64,000 bases of DNA, taken from Helicobacter ibis (lineage in GTDB: Bacteria; Campylobacterota; Campylobacteria; Campylobacterales; Helicobacteraceae). Shown here piece by piece: positions 37,686-47,072 of this stretch (within the stretch, counting starts at the first letter, position 1; each line of letters opens with the position of its first letter). The notes below the pieces were generated by a model. The model did not search any database, was not told where the DNA came from, and saw only the letters and a program-made list of their open reading frames with translations. The position numbers and the translations under genes are program-made. Location of the stretch: assembly GCF_027859255.1 (NCBI RefSeq), contig NZ_JAQHXR010000001.1, forward strand, positions 62,001 through 126,000. Direction: 5' to 3'.

Positions 37686-38398
37686 TCTACGAAATACGCC
37701 TTTATGCTGTATCCTCTTTTATTAGGCAGTTGCATACTTGGGCCTTCAAAGGCTACTGCATTTGGTATTTTTTTGTTTATTTCTCTTATTGCTTCTCTAG
37801 CTCTAAAAGAAGCTAAGCCTTCTTGCTTTAACTCTGGTGATAATCCTCTATATGGATTTGTATCTACCACTCCTTGAACTTCAAAGGCAACAACTCTAAT
37901 ATCATCTTTAAGTTCTTTATTTACATTTGTAGCAATAGATAGCATACAATTTGCAGGAATCTGCCATTTACCAATTTCCATAGCGAAACATTCTGTAATT
38001 ATTTGTTTTTTTGGTTTTATTACATATCTTATATTGGTTAGTGTGTTTGTGTTTGCTTGAGCATTTTGTTGGTTTAGAGGATTTATAGAGTTCGATAGTT
38101 TTGCTAACTCCATTTCTTTTTTAGCTAATGCTTCTTTTAGTCTTGTAATTTCATCATCTTGTGCAATTTGAGTAACCTCTATATCTACAACTTCATTTAG
38201 ATTCTCATTTGCATTTGGCTGACTAAATCCAAGTGCTATTTTTGCGTCATGTAGCAATTCTTTTCCTAATGGTTGTTTTAACAGGTAGAATCCAGCACCA
38301 AATATAATAAGCACTACAATTGTTAAAATAAGCAACATAGGAATAAAGCTTTTTTTAGGCTCTTTTTCAAATTCTACTTCTATTTCTGTATTAGACAT
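37682..38398 (-). CDS. Single-pass membrane protein of unknown function
   Basis: This 238-residue protein has an acidic N-terminus, one transmembrane helix (about residues 19-41), then a coiled-coil segment (EITRLKEALAKKEMELAKL) and a folded C-terminal domain. That domain contains two cysteines and ends YSIKAYFVE. The segment FEVQGVVDTNPYRGL and the later FRAREAIREI look a little like a periplasmic OmpA-type domain, but the match is weak. It sits between nadK and the J-domain gene in an uninterrupted operon. I do not recognise a family. Confidence 0.6.
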   Translation of the reverse strand: MSNTEIEVEFEKEPKKSFIPMLLILTIVVLIIFGAGFYLLKQPLGKELLHDAKIALGFSQPNANENLNEVVDIEVTQIAQDDEITRLKEALAKKEMELAKLSNSINPLNQQNAQANTNTLTNIRYVIKPKKQIITECFAMEIGKWQIPANCMLSIATNVNKELKDDIRVVAFEVQGVVDTNPYRGLSPELKQEGLASFRAREAIREINKKIPNAVAFEGPSMQLPNKRGYSIKAYFVE

Positions 38399-38407
38399 GA
38401 TTCCTCC

Positions 38408-39223
38408 TTATGCTATGCGTTTGAAATTTGACTTTATATTTTCATAAGCTTCATTTATGATTCTAAATTTCTCTGCATATCCGTCTATTATTTTTTTATC
38501 TTGACCATACACATTATCTGGGTGATATATTTTTACTAGCTCTATATATCTAGTTTTTATATTTTCAAAGTCATCATTATAGCTACAACCTAATATTTTA
38601 TAGCTTTTTTTGAGTATTTTTTCTTCTTTTGTGAGAAATTCATCAAAGCACTCAAATGTGTTATGTGCTTTAAATGTAGCATAATCAAAGTCTAAAACTA
38701 TGTTGTGTATTACCTTTTGAGATAGCATTCCTATTATCTTTTCCCAAAAATACGGACTTGAAGAATCTAAAAATATCTCCTCTTTTGTGTAGCTTATTAA
38801 ATAATGACTAAAAAGAGAACATAAATACCTTCTAGCTAGGCGACTTTGACGGCTTAATTTTAGGCATACTTGCGAGTTTGTAGGTGTGCTTTGGATTATT
38901 TGTAATGATACAACTACATGCTCTAATAGCCCTCTTTGTTCTACCATCTTTATCCTAATTGGTAGATGACTACTATCAAGTATTACTTGGAAGTTTTCAC
39001 TTTCTTTTTTGTTTTCTTCTTGCATTGCTACATGATAAGCCCAATTTAAAAAGTAGTCTTTTTTATATCTTTCGCCATCATCTAGTATCAGCACAGAACT
39101 TGATAGTCTATATGCTTTTGAAAAATGCTTATAGGCAAAATTTATTGCACGAGTTAGAAATTTTGATTCTTTTTCGATACTAATTTGAATGTATGGGTCT
39201 AAAAGCTCAACTTTCACTAGCAT
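38408..39223 (-). CDS. Protein with C-terminal J domain
   Basis: The last 65 or so residues of this 271-residue protein form a J domain: SYKILGCSYNDDFENIKTRYIELVKIYHPDN with the essential HPD triplet, then EKFRIINEAYENIKSNF. J domains stimulate DnaK ATPase and pass clients to it. The first 200 residues are a mixed alpha/beta region without a recognised family. The arrangement (unique N-terminus, C-terminal J domain) resembles DjlA more than DnaJ, but no membrane anchor is visible. It lies in the operon below the dynamin-like pair. Confidence 0.8.
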   Translation of the reverse strand: MLVKVELLDPYIQISIEKESKFLTRAINFAYKHFSKAYRLSSSVLILDDGERYKKDYFLNWAYHVAMQEENKKESENFQVILDSSHLPIRIKMVEQRGLLEHVVVSLQIIQSTPTNSQVCLKLSRQSRLARRYLCSLFSHYLISYTKEEIFLDSSSPYFWEKIIGMLSQKVIHNIVLDFDYATFKAHNTFECFDEFLTKEEKILKKSYKILGCSYNDDFENIKTRYIELVKIYHPDNVYGQDKKIIDGYAEKFRIINEAYENIKSNFKRIA

Positions 39224-39262
39224 TCCTTTGCATAAACATTTCTTTGTTTAATTTTGCATATA

Positions 39263-41269
39263 TTAAAGCAACTTTAGTTCCATATTTTGAAATTCCATAA
39301 TTTCCTTAAGATTCCCCTTTATTGTATCTATTTGTTTGTTTATATTTTCTTTATTAACGCTAATTATTTGCATATTTTGTTTTGTTATTACTTCAAGCTG
39401 TGATATAAATTTTGAATTTGTTTTTTTAAGCAGATTCATAGGTCCAAATAGTCTAGCTTGAAATTGTTCAAAACAGAATCCTTCATTAAGTGTATCTCTT
39501 ATATTTTCTAATGTCGGAGTAAATAGTGCAAACTCACTTTGGTTTTCTTTGTGCTTATCTATCGAGTTTGTTATTTTTAAGTCTATTTTACTTAGGCTTA
39601 GAGTTATTATGTTGTTGTAGTTTATTGATATAAAATTACTAAGAAATGTTAGCTCACTATTTAGATATGAGATTATTTCCAAGTCGTTTTTGAAGTATGG
39701 CGTTAGTAGATTTTTATAATATGCCATGCTAAATTCTTCTAAATCTTTTAGTGTTTTATTGTCTTTTGCTATTGCGTATATTTCTTGTCTTTTTATTTCA
39801 TTATTTTTCCATTGTTCTATATTTTTTTGAAGCTCTTTAGAATAATTGTTTATGCTTTTAGAAAATAACTCACAGAAATTTTTAATTTGCAAACTTAGCG
39901 ATTTGAAGTTTTTATAAAGTTGGGAATCCTCATTTGTTAGAGTGATTTGTAATTGTTCTTTTGGAAGGATTGTTACTTCTTTGATTTGTATTTGTATTTT
40001 ATTTGAGATTATTCCTTTTTGTATTGTTTGTATTTCTATATTTTTGGTTGTTAGTGAGTTGTATATCTTTTGTGCTAGTAGGTCTAAGAGTGCATCAAGC
40101 CCTATGTATAAGTCATTAAATATTTTTTGTTCTTTTTCTTGTGTGATATTTATGTTTTCTTTTGTGTTTTGCATGTGTTCTTTTAGTATTTTTTCTAAAT
40201 TTATATAGCACATTTTTAACTTGTGATATTGCAAGTTTAATAGCACATGCATTTCTTTGAATTTCTTTATAGCGCTATATTCTTTTGATATGCTTGCCTT
40301 TGGCTTTATATAAGTATCTAAGAAGTCGAAAATTAGGGGCATTCCTGATTGCTCCATTAGGTTTTCATTGTCTTGTAGTTTCTTTAGTGCTTCATTTATT
40401 TTTGTTTCTTCTTGGGTTAGAAGTTCTCTTATTTGTTCTATTGATTCTTGTGTTGGATTTATTGTTTGAATCTTTTGTGTCATCGTAATTAGTGATGTTT
40501 GATAGATTTTTGTATCGCTATTAAGCCTTGCGTCAAGTGCCATTTTTGCTGATATTGGAATTATTTTTTTAAAAATATCTCCAAATGTGCCAATTGCATA
40601 CTCTACGCTAGTGTCTATATCTTTTTGTGAATGCAGTCTGTCTTTTTGGTTTAGGACACACAGGCTTTTTTGTGCATAATTTTTTATTGTATTTTTTAGT
40701 AATATTTTTTCGCTATTTTTACCAGCATTGTCAATTAGGGTTAGCCAAATTATCCCATCTATATTTTCTAAAATCTTGCTTGTAGTTTGTGTGTCATCTA
40801 TATTTTGTGAGTTAAATCCGGGTGTATCAAGGAAGTTTATTTCTTTTAAAAACAAAATTGGTGCATATAAACAAAAGTGATCGATTTCTTTGCTTTCTTC
40901 TCTTGTTTGTTTTTGCAAGAAATCAACATGTTGTAATACTTTTCTACCATCTTTATATATTACTTCTAGTATGTATTCTTCTCCGTAGCATATTTTGCAT
41001 ACTTTAGATGTAATTGGTGTTATTCCTGTTGGGAGTATCTTTTGCCCTAAAAGAGAGTTCAAAAATGTGCTTTTGCCACTTGAGAATTGTCCTATGATTG
41101 CTATTTGCATTGGTTCTTTACTTTTGTTTTGTAGGCTGTTTATGAAGCTTAAAGAATAGTCATTTGTATCTAGGTTGTTAGATAGATTCATTATTAGTTT
41201 TTGAGTTGGTGATTTTTCTTTAAGTTTATTTAGTATTTCGTTGCATTCTTGTATGTATTGTTCTAGCAT
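39263..41269 (-). CDS. Bacterial dynamin-like GTPase, second member of pair
   Basis: This 668-residue protein has a dynamin-type GTPase domain: G1 GQFSSGKST at residues 60-68, the switch-I threonine in TGITPITS, G3 DTPG at 148-151 and G4 NQKD. Long helical stalk segments follow, and moderately hydrophobic stretches near the C-terminus could insert in membrane. It starts three bases after its partner gene. In C. jejuni the adjacent DLP1/DLP2 pair (Cj0411/Cj0412 as I remember) forms a tetramer that tethers membranes. The two-gene layout here is the same, so a membrane remodelling or tethering role is likely but not proven. Confidence 0.85.
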   Translation of the reverse strand: MLEQYIQECNEILNKLKEKSPTQKLIMNLSNNLDTNDYSLSFINSLQNKSKEPMQIAIIGQFSSGKSTFLNSLLGQKILPTGITPITSKVCKICYGEEYILEVIYKDGRKVLQHVDFLQKQTREESKEIDHFCLYAPILFLKEINFLDTPGFNSQNIDDTQTTSKILENIDGIIWLTLIDNAGKNSEKILLKNTIKNYAQKSLCVLNQKDRLHSQKDIDTSVEYAIGTFGDIFKKIIPISAKMALDARLNSDTKIYQTSLITMTQKIQTINPTQESIEQIRELLTQEETKINEALKKLQDNENLMEQSGMPLIFDFLDTYIKPKASISKEYSAIKKFKEMHVLLNLQYHKLKMCYINLEKILKEHMQNTKENINITQEKEQKIFNDLYIGLDALLDLLAQKIYNSLTTKNIEIQTIQKGIISNKIQIQIKEVTILPKEQLQITLTNEDSQLYKNFKSLSLQIKNFCELFSKSINNYSKELQKNIEQWKNNEIKRQEIYAIAKDNKTLKDLEEFSMAYYKNLLTPYFKNDLEIISYLNSELTFLSNFISINYNNIITLSLSKIDLKITNSIDKHKENQSEFALFTPTLENIRDTLNEGFCFEQFQARLFGPMNLLKKTNSKFISQLEVITKQNMQIISVNKENINKQIDTIKGNLKEIMEFQNMELKLL

Positions 41270-41272
41270 ATT

Positions 41273-43552
41273 TTACTCTTTTGTAGTGTATTGTTGTAGT
41301 GTTGTGCATAGCTTTAGTGCGTCTTTTATGCACTTTTGTGAAGAATCTATCTTAATCATTCTTTGTTCTTTTTCTTGGTTGTTATTGTGGCTATTTTGTA
41401 TTATTTTTTGTAGTGTTCTTTGTTTTTCTTCTTCATCTTTTTTATGTGTGTTTATTATGTTTTCTAGTGCTTGTGTGAAGTCTTGCGTGATTTTAGATTC
41501 AAAGTTTTTGCTCTGCTTAATAATTTCATCTTCAAAGCTTAAAAATCCACTATCAAAGCACCTACCAAGCTCTATAAACATCGAATCTTTGCTATTTTTA
41601 TTGTGCTTTTTTGTGATTTTTTGTATTTCGTTTAGAAGTTGTATTTTGCATTTTGTAATTAGATTTTTATCCAAGTTTATATTGCTACTTTCATTGATGG
41701 CTATTTCAGAGAATGAGAGTTTTATTTGATCTATTTTTTTACTTAATTCTTTTTTGCTATCTCTTAGAATGTCAATTAAAAAATCACTAAGTCCAAGTTC
41801 TAAGATTCTATCTAGTCTATTATTTTGTATTGTTTGGTTTTTCTCCATATCATATAATATATCATCGTAGATTCTTTTTATTAGTATGGTTTTTGCATTT
41901 TTTAGTTTTTGGTTTAGCGAGTTTTTTGCACTTTGTAAGAATATTTCTAGTTCTTCTTTGGCGTTTTTAAGCTTTAGTTGCAGGGCATTTATTTCTTCGG
42001 TTTTTTGAGTTGCTTGGGATTTTATTATTTCTATTTCTTCTTGTATTTTTGATTCTGAAGCAAAGAGTAGCTTGGATTCCAAGTTTAGATTTTCTTGTAG
42101 TTTTAGCAATATTTTTTCAAATTGTCTTAGAGCTATAAATATTATATCTTTGGCTTTTGTGCTGTTGCTTCCTAGCAGTGTTGAGTTAAGATAGTTTTCT
42201 AGTGTTTGTAGGTTTGAATCTTTTAGTGTATATCCCTTTTCTTGTGCTTTTTTTGGATTTGTATTACAAAGTAGTGCAGGATAACTTGCTAGATATATAA
42301 AATCAAGTCTTTCTATCATTAGCATAGCTTTTGTATGTGGTATTTTGTCTAAGAGTTGTTTTTGTATGCTACTTTTTGTGTATGCAAAGGCTAAGTCTAG
42401 CTCCCTTTTTTCTAATAAGTCAGCATGTGTTAGGATAATTAAGATTCTAGATATATTTGTGTTTTCTAGCACATAAATAATAAAGTCAATATCAAGTTGT
42501 GTAGCACTTTGGGAGGCATTCATCGCATATAGCAATAAATCACACTGCTTAATGTATTCTTTTGTGATTATTTCTCTTTGGATTATTGGATCATCAAGTC
42601 CGGGCGTGTCTATTAGTTCTACATTATTTTTTAGAATCTCTAGTGGTGTGTATAGCGTTGTTTGTTTGACTAGATTGCATAATTTATCACTTGTATTTGC
42701 TGAAGTGTAGTTTTTTAGCTCATCTATTTTTACTTCTATTGTTTTTGTTGTATCTTGTATGTAGCTTTGTATTTTTTCTTTAAAAGATTCTGTATCTAGT
42801 AGCTCTAGTGTTTCATTGCTTATTGTTTTTTGCAGTTCTTTGAATTCTTGTGTATTCCAAAATGTTATTTCTGCTTTTTTATTATCGCTATACCTTAGGA
42901 TAGTTAGACTTGCAGTCTCTGGGATTGTGCTACTGCCTAGTACTTCTTCTTTTAGTAGAGCATTTATTAGTGTGCTTTTTCCTGCACTTAAAATTCCTGC
43001 TATACCGATTTTAAAATGTTGATTTTTGGCTTTGTTGATTATTTCTATAAAATCATTCTTTGTTATATCATTTACTTCACATTTATTTTGTATCGTGTCT
43101 ATTTGCTCTTTTATAAGCTCTAAAGATTCATCAAAAAAATTTACAAATTTTATTGTGCTTTCTTTTATGTCCTGTGTTTGTTGTAGTTTGTGTAGTTTTA
43201 TTTTTTCTAAGAGTCGTATTAGTGTATCATGTCGTTTATTTGACAATAAATTATTGTTTTTTAGGGTTAGTAGATTGTTTGTTACTTCTTCTATTAGTTT
43301 AATATCTATAGAGTCTTTTTGTAAGTCTAGCAAGATTCCATATTGCATTTGCTCTATTAATTTGTAGTTTAGCTCACCTTTTAGGTATTTGTTAGAAATA
43401 TCACTTATTGTGTTTGTCTCCCAAAATATATTAAATGAATCTACATCTAAACTTAAAATAATAGATGCAAGATTAGAAGCATTGCTAGAATCTAAGATTT
43501 TTAAGTTATGCAATGGAAAAACATCGCCAAAAAATTCCTTCAAACTATCCAT
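41273..43552 (-). CDS. Bacterial dynamin-like GTPase, first member of pair
   Basis: This 759-residue partner has a long N-terminal helical region (about residues 1-175) before its GTPase domain. G1 is GILSAGKST at 186-194, the switch-I TIPETASLT, G3 DTPG and G4 THAD. The C-terminal half is almost entirely coiled coil. It matches the larger member of the C. jejuni dynamin-like pair. One copy of a 33-bp direct repeat lies just upstream in its leader (43578-43610), and an intervening restriction gene separates it from its likely original divergent neighbour, the FAH gene. It heads a minus-strand run down to 33706. Confidence 0.85.
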   Translation of the reverse strand: MDSLKEFFGDVFPLHNLKILDSSNASNLASIILSLDVDSFNIFWETNTISDISNKYLKGELNYKLIEQMQYGILLDLQKDSIDIKLIEEVTNNLLTLKNNNLLSNKRHDTLIRLLEKIKLHKLQQTQDIKESTIKFVNFFDESLELIKEQIDTIQNKCEVNDITKNDFIEIINKAKNQHFKIGIAGILSAGKSTLINALLKEEVLGSSTIPETASLTILRYSDNKKAEITFWNTQEFKELQKTISNETLELLDTESFKEKIQSYIQDTTKTIEVKIDELKNYTSANTSDKLCNLVKQTTLYTPLEILKNNVELIDTPGLDDPIIQREIITKEYIKQCDLLLYAMNASQSATQLDIDFIIYVLENTNISRILIILTHADLLEKRELDLAFAYTKSSIQKQLLDKIPHTKAMLMIERLDFIYLASYPALLCNTNPKKAQEKGYTLKDSNLQTLENYLNSTLLGSNSTKAKDIIFIALRQFEKILLKLQENLNLESKLLFASESKIQEEIEIIKSQATQKTEEINALQLKLKNAKEELEIFLQSAKNSLNQKLKNAKTILIKRIYDDILYDMEKNQTIQNNRLDRILELGLSDFLIDILRDSKKELSKKIDQIKLSFSEIAINESSNINLDKNLITKCKIQLLNEIQKITKKHNKNSKDSMFIELGRCFDSGFLSFEDEIIKQSKNFESKITQDFTQALENIINTHKKDEEEKQRTLQKIIQNSHNNNQEKEQRMIKIDSSQKCIKDALKLCTTLQQYTTKE

Positions 43553-43577
43553 GATTATTACCCAAACTAAAGATTTA

Positions 43578-43610
43578 TTAATTTATCCAAAATAAATTTT
43601 ATATTTGCTT
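43578..43610. repeat. 33-bp direct repeat, left copy
   Basis: This copy matches 46100-46132 at 32 of 33 positions, differing only where A here is G there (position 18 of the repeat). The pair brackets the type IIG gene exactly. The right end of this copy overlaps the last two bases of the restriction gene's stop region. Confidence 0.85.
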
Positions 43611-46065
43611 ATTCTCTTAAGAATCCATATTCATAAATCTTTGGTTCTAGTTTTTTAGCTAGGGTGTTTATGGATTCTGTAAGGGTGGCAATTAGGGATT
43701 TGTAGTGAGGATCTTCTGCTTTGCTTGGTGGATTCATCACTCCTTTTGCATTTCTTCCTTGAAAAAACTCTTTGATGTCATAGAGTGAGGCATTTACATT
43801 ATAAGGCTTAGCTCTAAAGTCTTGTGCGTGATAGTAAGCATAAACTTCTCTTCCTGCTTCAAAAACTACCTTTGCTTCAGGGCTAAACTCTAGCTTTTCG
43901 CTCATTTTAGATTCTGTAAATAAGCTGTTTATATCATCTAGCTTTATTTTGCCATTTATAAACTCTGTCATAAAGTTACTCTCAAACGCACTCTTTGCTC
44001 CTACTTCGGATTCTGTAAAGGGGATAAAGTGGTTTATGCCATTTGTGCTTGTGATGCGGTTTTGTCCGTGAAACAGAGCAAAAGCCAAGCAATCGCTTTG
44101 AAACTCTTTGTCTTCTTCCCATAGTGAGTTTGGAGCATAGAATTGATCTCTATCATTGAGCCAAGTTGCTGGAATTGCTTGACGGATTGTAAAGTAAATT
44201 CCTCCAAAAATAAGGGAAGTTTTGCTTAAAGCATAATAGTTATTGTGTCTTGTGCCAATTTTGTTGATGATACATAAGAATTTTGTATTTTGAAAATCAG
44301 GCGTGGGATTTTCCATATATCCCAAAACTTCTTTTGCTTTCTTATCATCATATCTCTTGATCCACTGATTTATACTCTTAACTCTTTCACCACAAAAACC
44401 CTTTTGTCCTAAAAAGCGTCCATTTTTGTCAAAAATATCAAGTCTTACATTTTTGATTGTTTCTTTTTGTTTTGTATCCCAAATCAAAAATCCAATAGGG
44501 AATTGCCCTCTAACATTATCAAAAGTATCTGCTGGAACGATAAAACCTTCTAAAAAATGAGCTTTAAAAGTTTCTCTAAATTTGATGAAGTTTTGCGAGT
44601 TGAGATATTTAAGTGTAGAAAAACACCCCAAAATACAACCACTGATTTCAGTATAGATTCTTATAAAAAATTGAGCAAAAAGCTCATTGTTTGCCTTACC
44701 TAGTATTTCCTTGTATCTTTGGCAAATTTTATTGCCTCTTGCAACGAGATCTTTGTTTTTTCCTGTTCTTGTAACCTGTGAGGCTGTTGTTGCCTCCGCA
44801 TAAGGTGGATTGATATAGATCACAAGCTTTTGACGCTTTTTCTCATCTTTTAAAATCTCTTGGAGTTTTTTGGGGACTTTTGATTCTGTAAGGACATTGC
44901 CCTTTTCATCGACTTTATCAAAAAACTCATCATTGAGAAAATCAAACTGAAAAATATGATTTTCAAAGAGATTTGCTCCATTTTTAATCCGCTCTTTGAT
45001 GACATCAACATCGGGCTTATCAAGCGTGGAGCAAAAGATATTTCTAGGATTGCTAAGCCCTGAGAGGAGATTACCCGTCCCTCCCGCACAATCCCATATA
45101 TAATACTCCTCTTGCCAATCCTCACCCAAAGCTTTGGCTAGATATTCTTGGGATTTTTGCACCCAAATTGAAGGAGTGAAAAACGCTCCTTTGCGTTCTC
45201 TCACATCTTGAGCGACAAGCAAATCCCTCCGCTCTATAATGTATTCCCAAAACTCCTCTCTTGGAGGGCGTTTATACACACTCCAAAACTTTTGATGAGC
45301 TTTTTGGGAATCTTTGAAATTTGCGATTTCATTGGTTTGTGTGCCTAGGAATGTAAGCTTTTTGTTGAACTCATAGTAAGAGCCTCTAAGGATTGTATAG
45401 AGTTTATCAGTGATGGTTGAGTTATCCAGTGAAAGCAAATCTGCAAGGTAAAAATCAGCATCAAGGATTCCTACTTGCTTGGCTCTCTCCCAATCAATGC
45501 TAATGCTATTCTTAACAACCTCTACCCATTTAAAATACACACTGACAAAGTTGTTTTTGTCTATCTCGTATTTATTGATTTCATCGGTAGTGAGGTTTTG
45601 GGTGATGAAGTTTATAAGTTCTTTACTTTGGTTTTCATAGGAGAATAGAATTATCTCGTTTTTTAATGTTAGCTTTAGACTTTCTAGGAGGGTTTGGAAT
45701 TGCTCTGTTTTGTGATTGCTTGGGGTGATACTCCAATTGATGTCATTTTGATAAAAAACCTCTTGGATACACGAAAAGGGTAGAAATGCAAACTTCTCTG
45801 CGTCAAATGCACCTAAGAATTTTGGGGTTTGCTGTGTGTTGTAGCGATATTTTCCGATAGTGAGAATAAGCTGGATAAATGACTTATATATACAAGAGTC
45901 TTTGCCATTTTTTGCCTCTGCCCATAGCAGATTGATTTCACCTAAGATTCCGAGATTTTGTGTGATGGTAAAGTCAATCTTGTCCCCGAAATAATTGAAA
46001 TCTTCAAAATACAAATCTTTTATCTTGCTTTTTAATTTTTCTTCTGTAAGATTTGAAAGATTCAT
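43609..46065 (-). CDS. Type IIG restriction enzyme/N6-adenine methyltransferase
   Basis: This 818-residue protein joins an N-terminal nuclease-like region with a methyltransferase. Residues 20-75 contain GDKIDFTI and WAEAKNGK, which fit the D and E-x-K of a PD-(D/E)XK active site. The methyltransferase part begins at about residue 285 with RKGAFFTPSIWV, the SAM motif WDCAGGTGNLL and the catalytic INPPY near residue 405. The remaining 400 residues probably include the recognition domain. The frame is intact, unlike the locus at 1-4025. ATG 46065 follows TGGAG; a GTG at 46071 is less well placed. It has no partner genes and is bracketed by 33-bp repeats, suggesting recent arrival. Confidence 0.85.
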   Translation of the reverse strand: MNLSNLTEEKLKSKIKDLYFEDFNYFGDKIDFTITQNLGILGEINLLWAEAKNGKDSCIYKSFIQLILTIGKYRYNTQQTPKFLGAFDAEKFAFLPFSCIQEVFYQNDINWSITPSNHKTEQFQTLLESLKLTLKNEIILFSYENQSKELINFITQNLTTDEINKYEIDKNNFVSVYFKWVEVVKNSISIDWERAKQVGILDADFYLADLLSLDNSTITDKLYTILRGSYYEFNKKLTFLGTQTNEIANFKDSQKAHQKFWSVYKRPPREEFWEYIIERRDLLVAQDVRERKGAFFTPSIWVQKSQEYLAKALGEDWQEEYYIWDCAGGTGNLLSGLSNPRNIFCSTLDKPDVDVIKERIKNGANLFENHIFQFDFLNDEFFDKVDEKGNVLTESKVPKKLQEILKDEKKRQKLVIYINPPYAEATTASQVTRTGKNKDLVARGNKICQRYKEILGKANNELFAQFFIRIYTEISGCILGCFSTLKYLNSQNFIKFRETFKAHFLEGFIVPADTFDNVRGQFPIGFLIWDTKQKETIKNVRLDIFDKNGRFLGQKGFCGERVKSINQWIKRYDDKKAKEVLGYMENPTPDFQNTKFLCIINKIGTRHNNYYALSKTSLIFGGIYFTIRQAIPATWLNDRDQFYAPNSLWEEDKEFQSDCLAFALFHGQNRITSTNGINHFIPFTESEVGAKSAFESNFMTEFINGKIKLDDINSLFTESKMSEKLEFSPEAKVVFEAGREVYAYYHAQDFRAKPYNVNASLYDIKEFFQGRNAKGVMNPPSKAEDPHYKSLIATLTESINTLAKKLEPKIYEYGFLRE

Positions 46066-46099
46066 TACCACTCCAAAGCACTGATTTTATACATTGAAG

Positions 46100-46132
46100 T
46101 TAATTTATCCAAAATAGATTTTATATTTGCTT
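46100..46132. repeat. 33-bp direct repeat, right copy
   Basis: Second copy of the repeat at 43578-43610 with one mismatch, lying 34 bases upstream of the restriction gene start and about 40 bases upstream of the FAH gene. It probably contains part of the FAH promoter (TTTTATATTTGCTT). Confidence 0.85.
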
Positions 46133-46173
46133 TAAGAATGATATATTAATGGGTATAACTTTAAGGGGTGATT

Positions 46174-47049
46174 ATGAAGTTTGTAAGCTACAAATATCAA
46201 AGTAAAGTGTATTGCGGAATCTTAGTAGATGATATGTGCTATTCTTTTTGTGATTTTCTTTTAGAATTTACAACCATGAATGAGTTTTTGCAAAATTATT
46301 CACAAGAGGTTCTAGTTAGACTAAAGAGTGGTTCAAACAAGGCAGGGATCAGTATAGATAGTGTAGAGATTCTCTCTCCAATTATCTCTCCATTGCAAGA
46401 TGTCCTATGTGTTGGGGTAAATTATTTAGAACATGCAAAAGAATCTGCAACTTTTAAAGGAGAGAAATTTGAGACAAGAGACTATCCTGTGTATTTTTCA
46501 AAGCGTGTAGATGAGATGGTATCTCCATTTGGTGAGATTCCTCTTAATGGCGATATTACAAATATGCTTGATTATGAAGTGGAATTAGGCGTTATTTTAT
46601 GCAAGGATATTTATAAACCAAGCAGAGATGAGGTTTTAGATAGTATTTTTGGCTATACGATTATTAATGATATTTCTGCTAGGGATTTACAAAAGAGATA
46701 TAAGCAATTTTATTTTGGCAAAAGTCTAAAAGGTAGTTGTGTTATGGGACCTTGTATCGTTAGTAAGGATGAATTTAATAATGAGATTCCGTCTTTGGAT
46801 ATACAATGCTATGTAAATGGTGAGCTAAGGCAAAATAGTAATACAAGAAATATGATTTTTAAAATAGATTTCATGCTTTATGAGCTATCACATGCTATGA
46901 AGCTAAAGAGTGGGACAATATTATCAACTGGCACACCAAGCGGGGTTGGTATGGGATTTAATCCGCCAAGATTTCTAAAAGGTGGTGATTTAGTAGAGTG
47001 CAAAATAGAAAAAATAGGAAGTTTGAAAAATTTTGTATCAAGTATATAA
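46174..47049 (+). CDS. Fumarylacetoacetate hydrolase family protein
   Basis: This FAH-fold protein of 291 residues has the metal-binding acids in DYEVELGVIL (about residues 130-139), the loop INDISARDLQ and the closing STGTPSGVGMGF. Members hydrolyse or decarboxylate small keto-diacids, for example acylpyruvates or oxaloacetate. VGVNYLEHAKE near residue 90 supplies the catalytic histidine region. ATG 46174 is preferred because AAGGGG lies seven bases upstream; a GTG two codons earlier is less well spaced. The true substrate cannot be told. It was probably divergent to the dynamin-like gene before the restriction gene came between them. Confidence 0.85.
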   Translation: MKFVSYKYQSKVYCGILVDDMCYSFCDFLLEFTTMNEFLQNYSQEVLVRLKSGSNKAGISIDSVEILSPIISPLQDVLCVGVNYLEHAKESATFKGEKFETRDYPVYFSKRVDEMVSPFGEIPLNGDITNMLDYEVELGVILCKDIYKPSRDEVLDSIFGYTIINDISARDLQKRYKQFYFGKSLKGSCVMGPCIVSKDEFNNEIPSLDIQCYVNGELRQNSNTRNMIFKIDFMLYELSHAMKLKSGTILSTGTPSGVGMGFNPPRFLKGGDLVECKIEKIGSLKNFVSSI

Positions 47050-47072
47050 AGTTTTAAAAAATATATCCGATA
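47047..47072 (+). promoter_or_regulatory. Sigma-28 (FliA) promoter of flaA
   Basis: TAAAG at 47047-47051, a 15-base spacer and CCGATA at 47067-47072 match the FliA consensus (TAAAG-N15-GCCGATAA). The TAAAG overlaps the end of the FAH gene. The leader to the flaA ATG would be about 95 bases. Confidence 0.85.

Noticed and set aside
46081-46173. Insertion sequence or transposon end near the restriction gene
   Set aside because: The 33-bp repeats are direct rather than inverted, and no transposase or inverted terminal repeats are present. Target duplication fits better.
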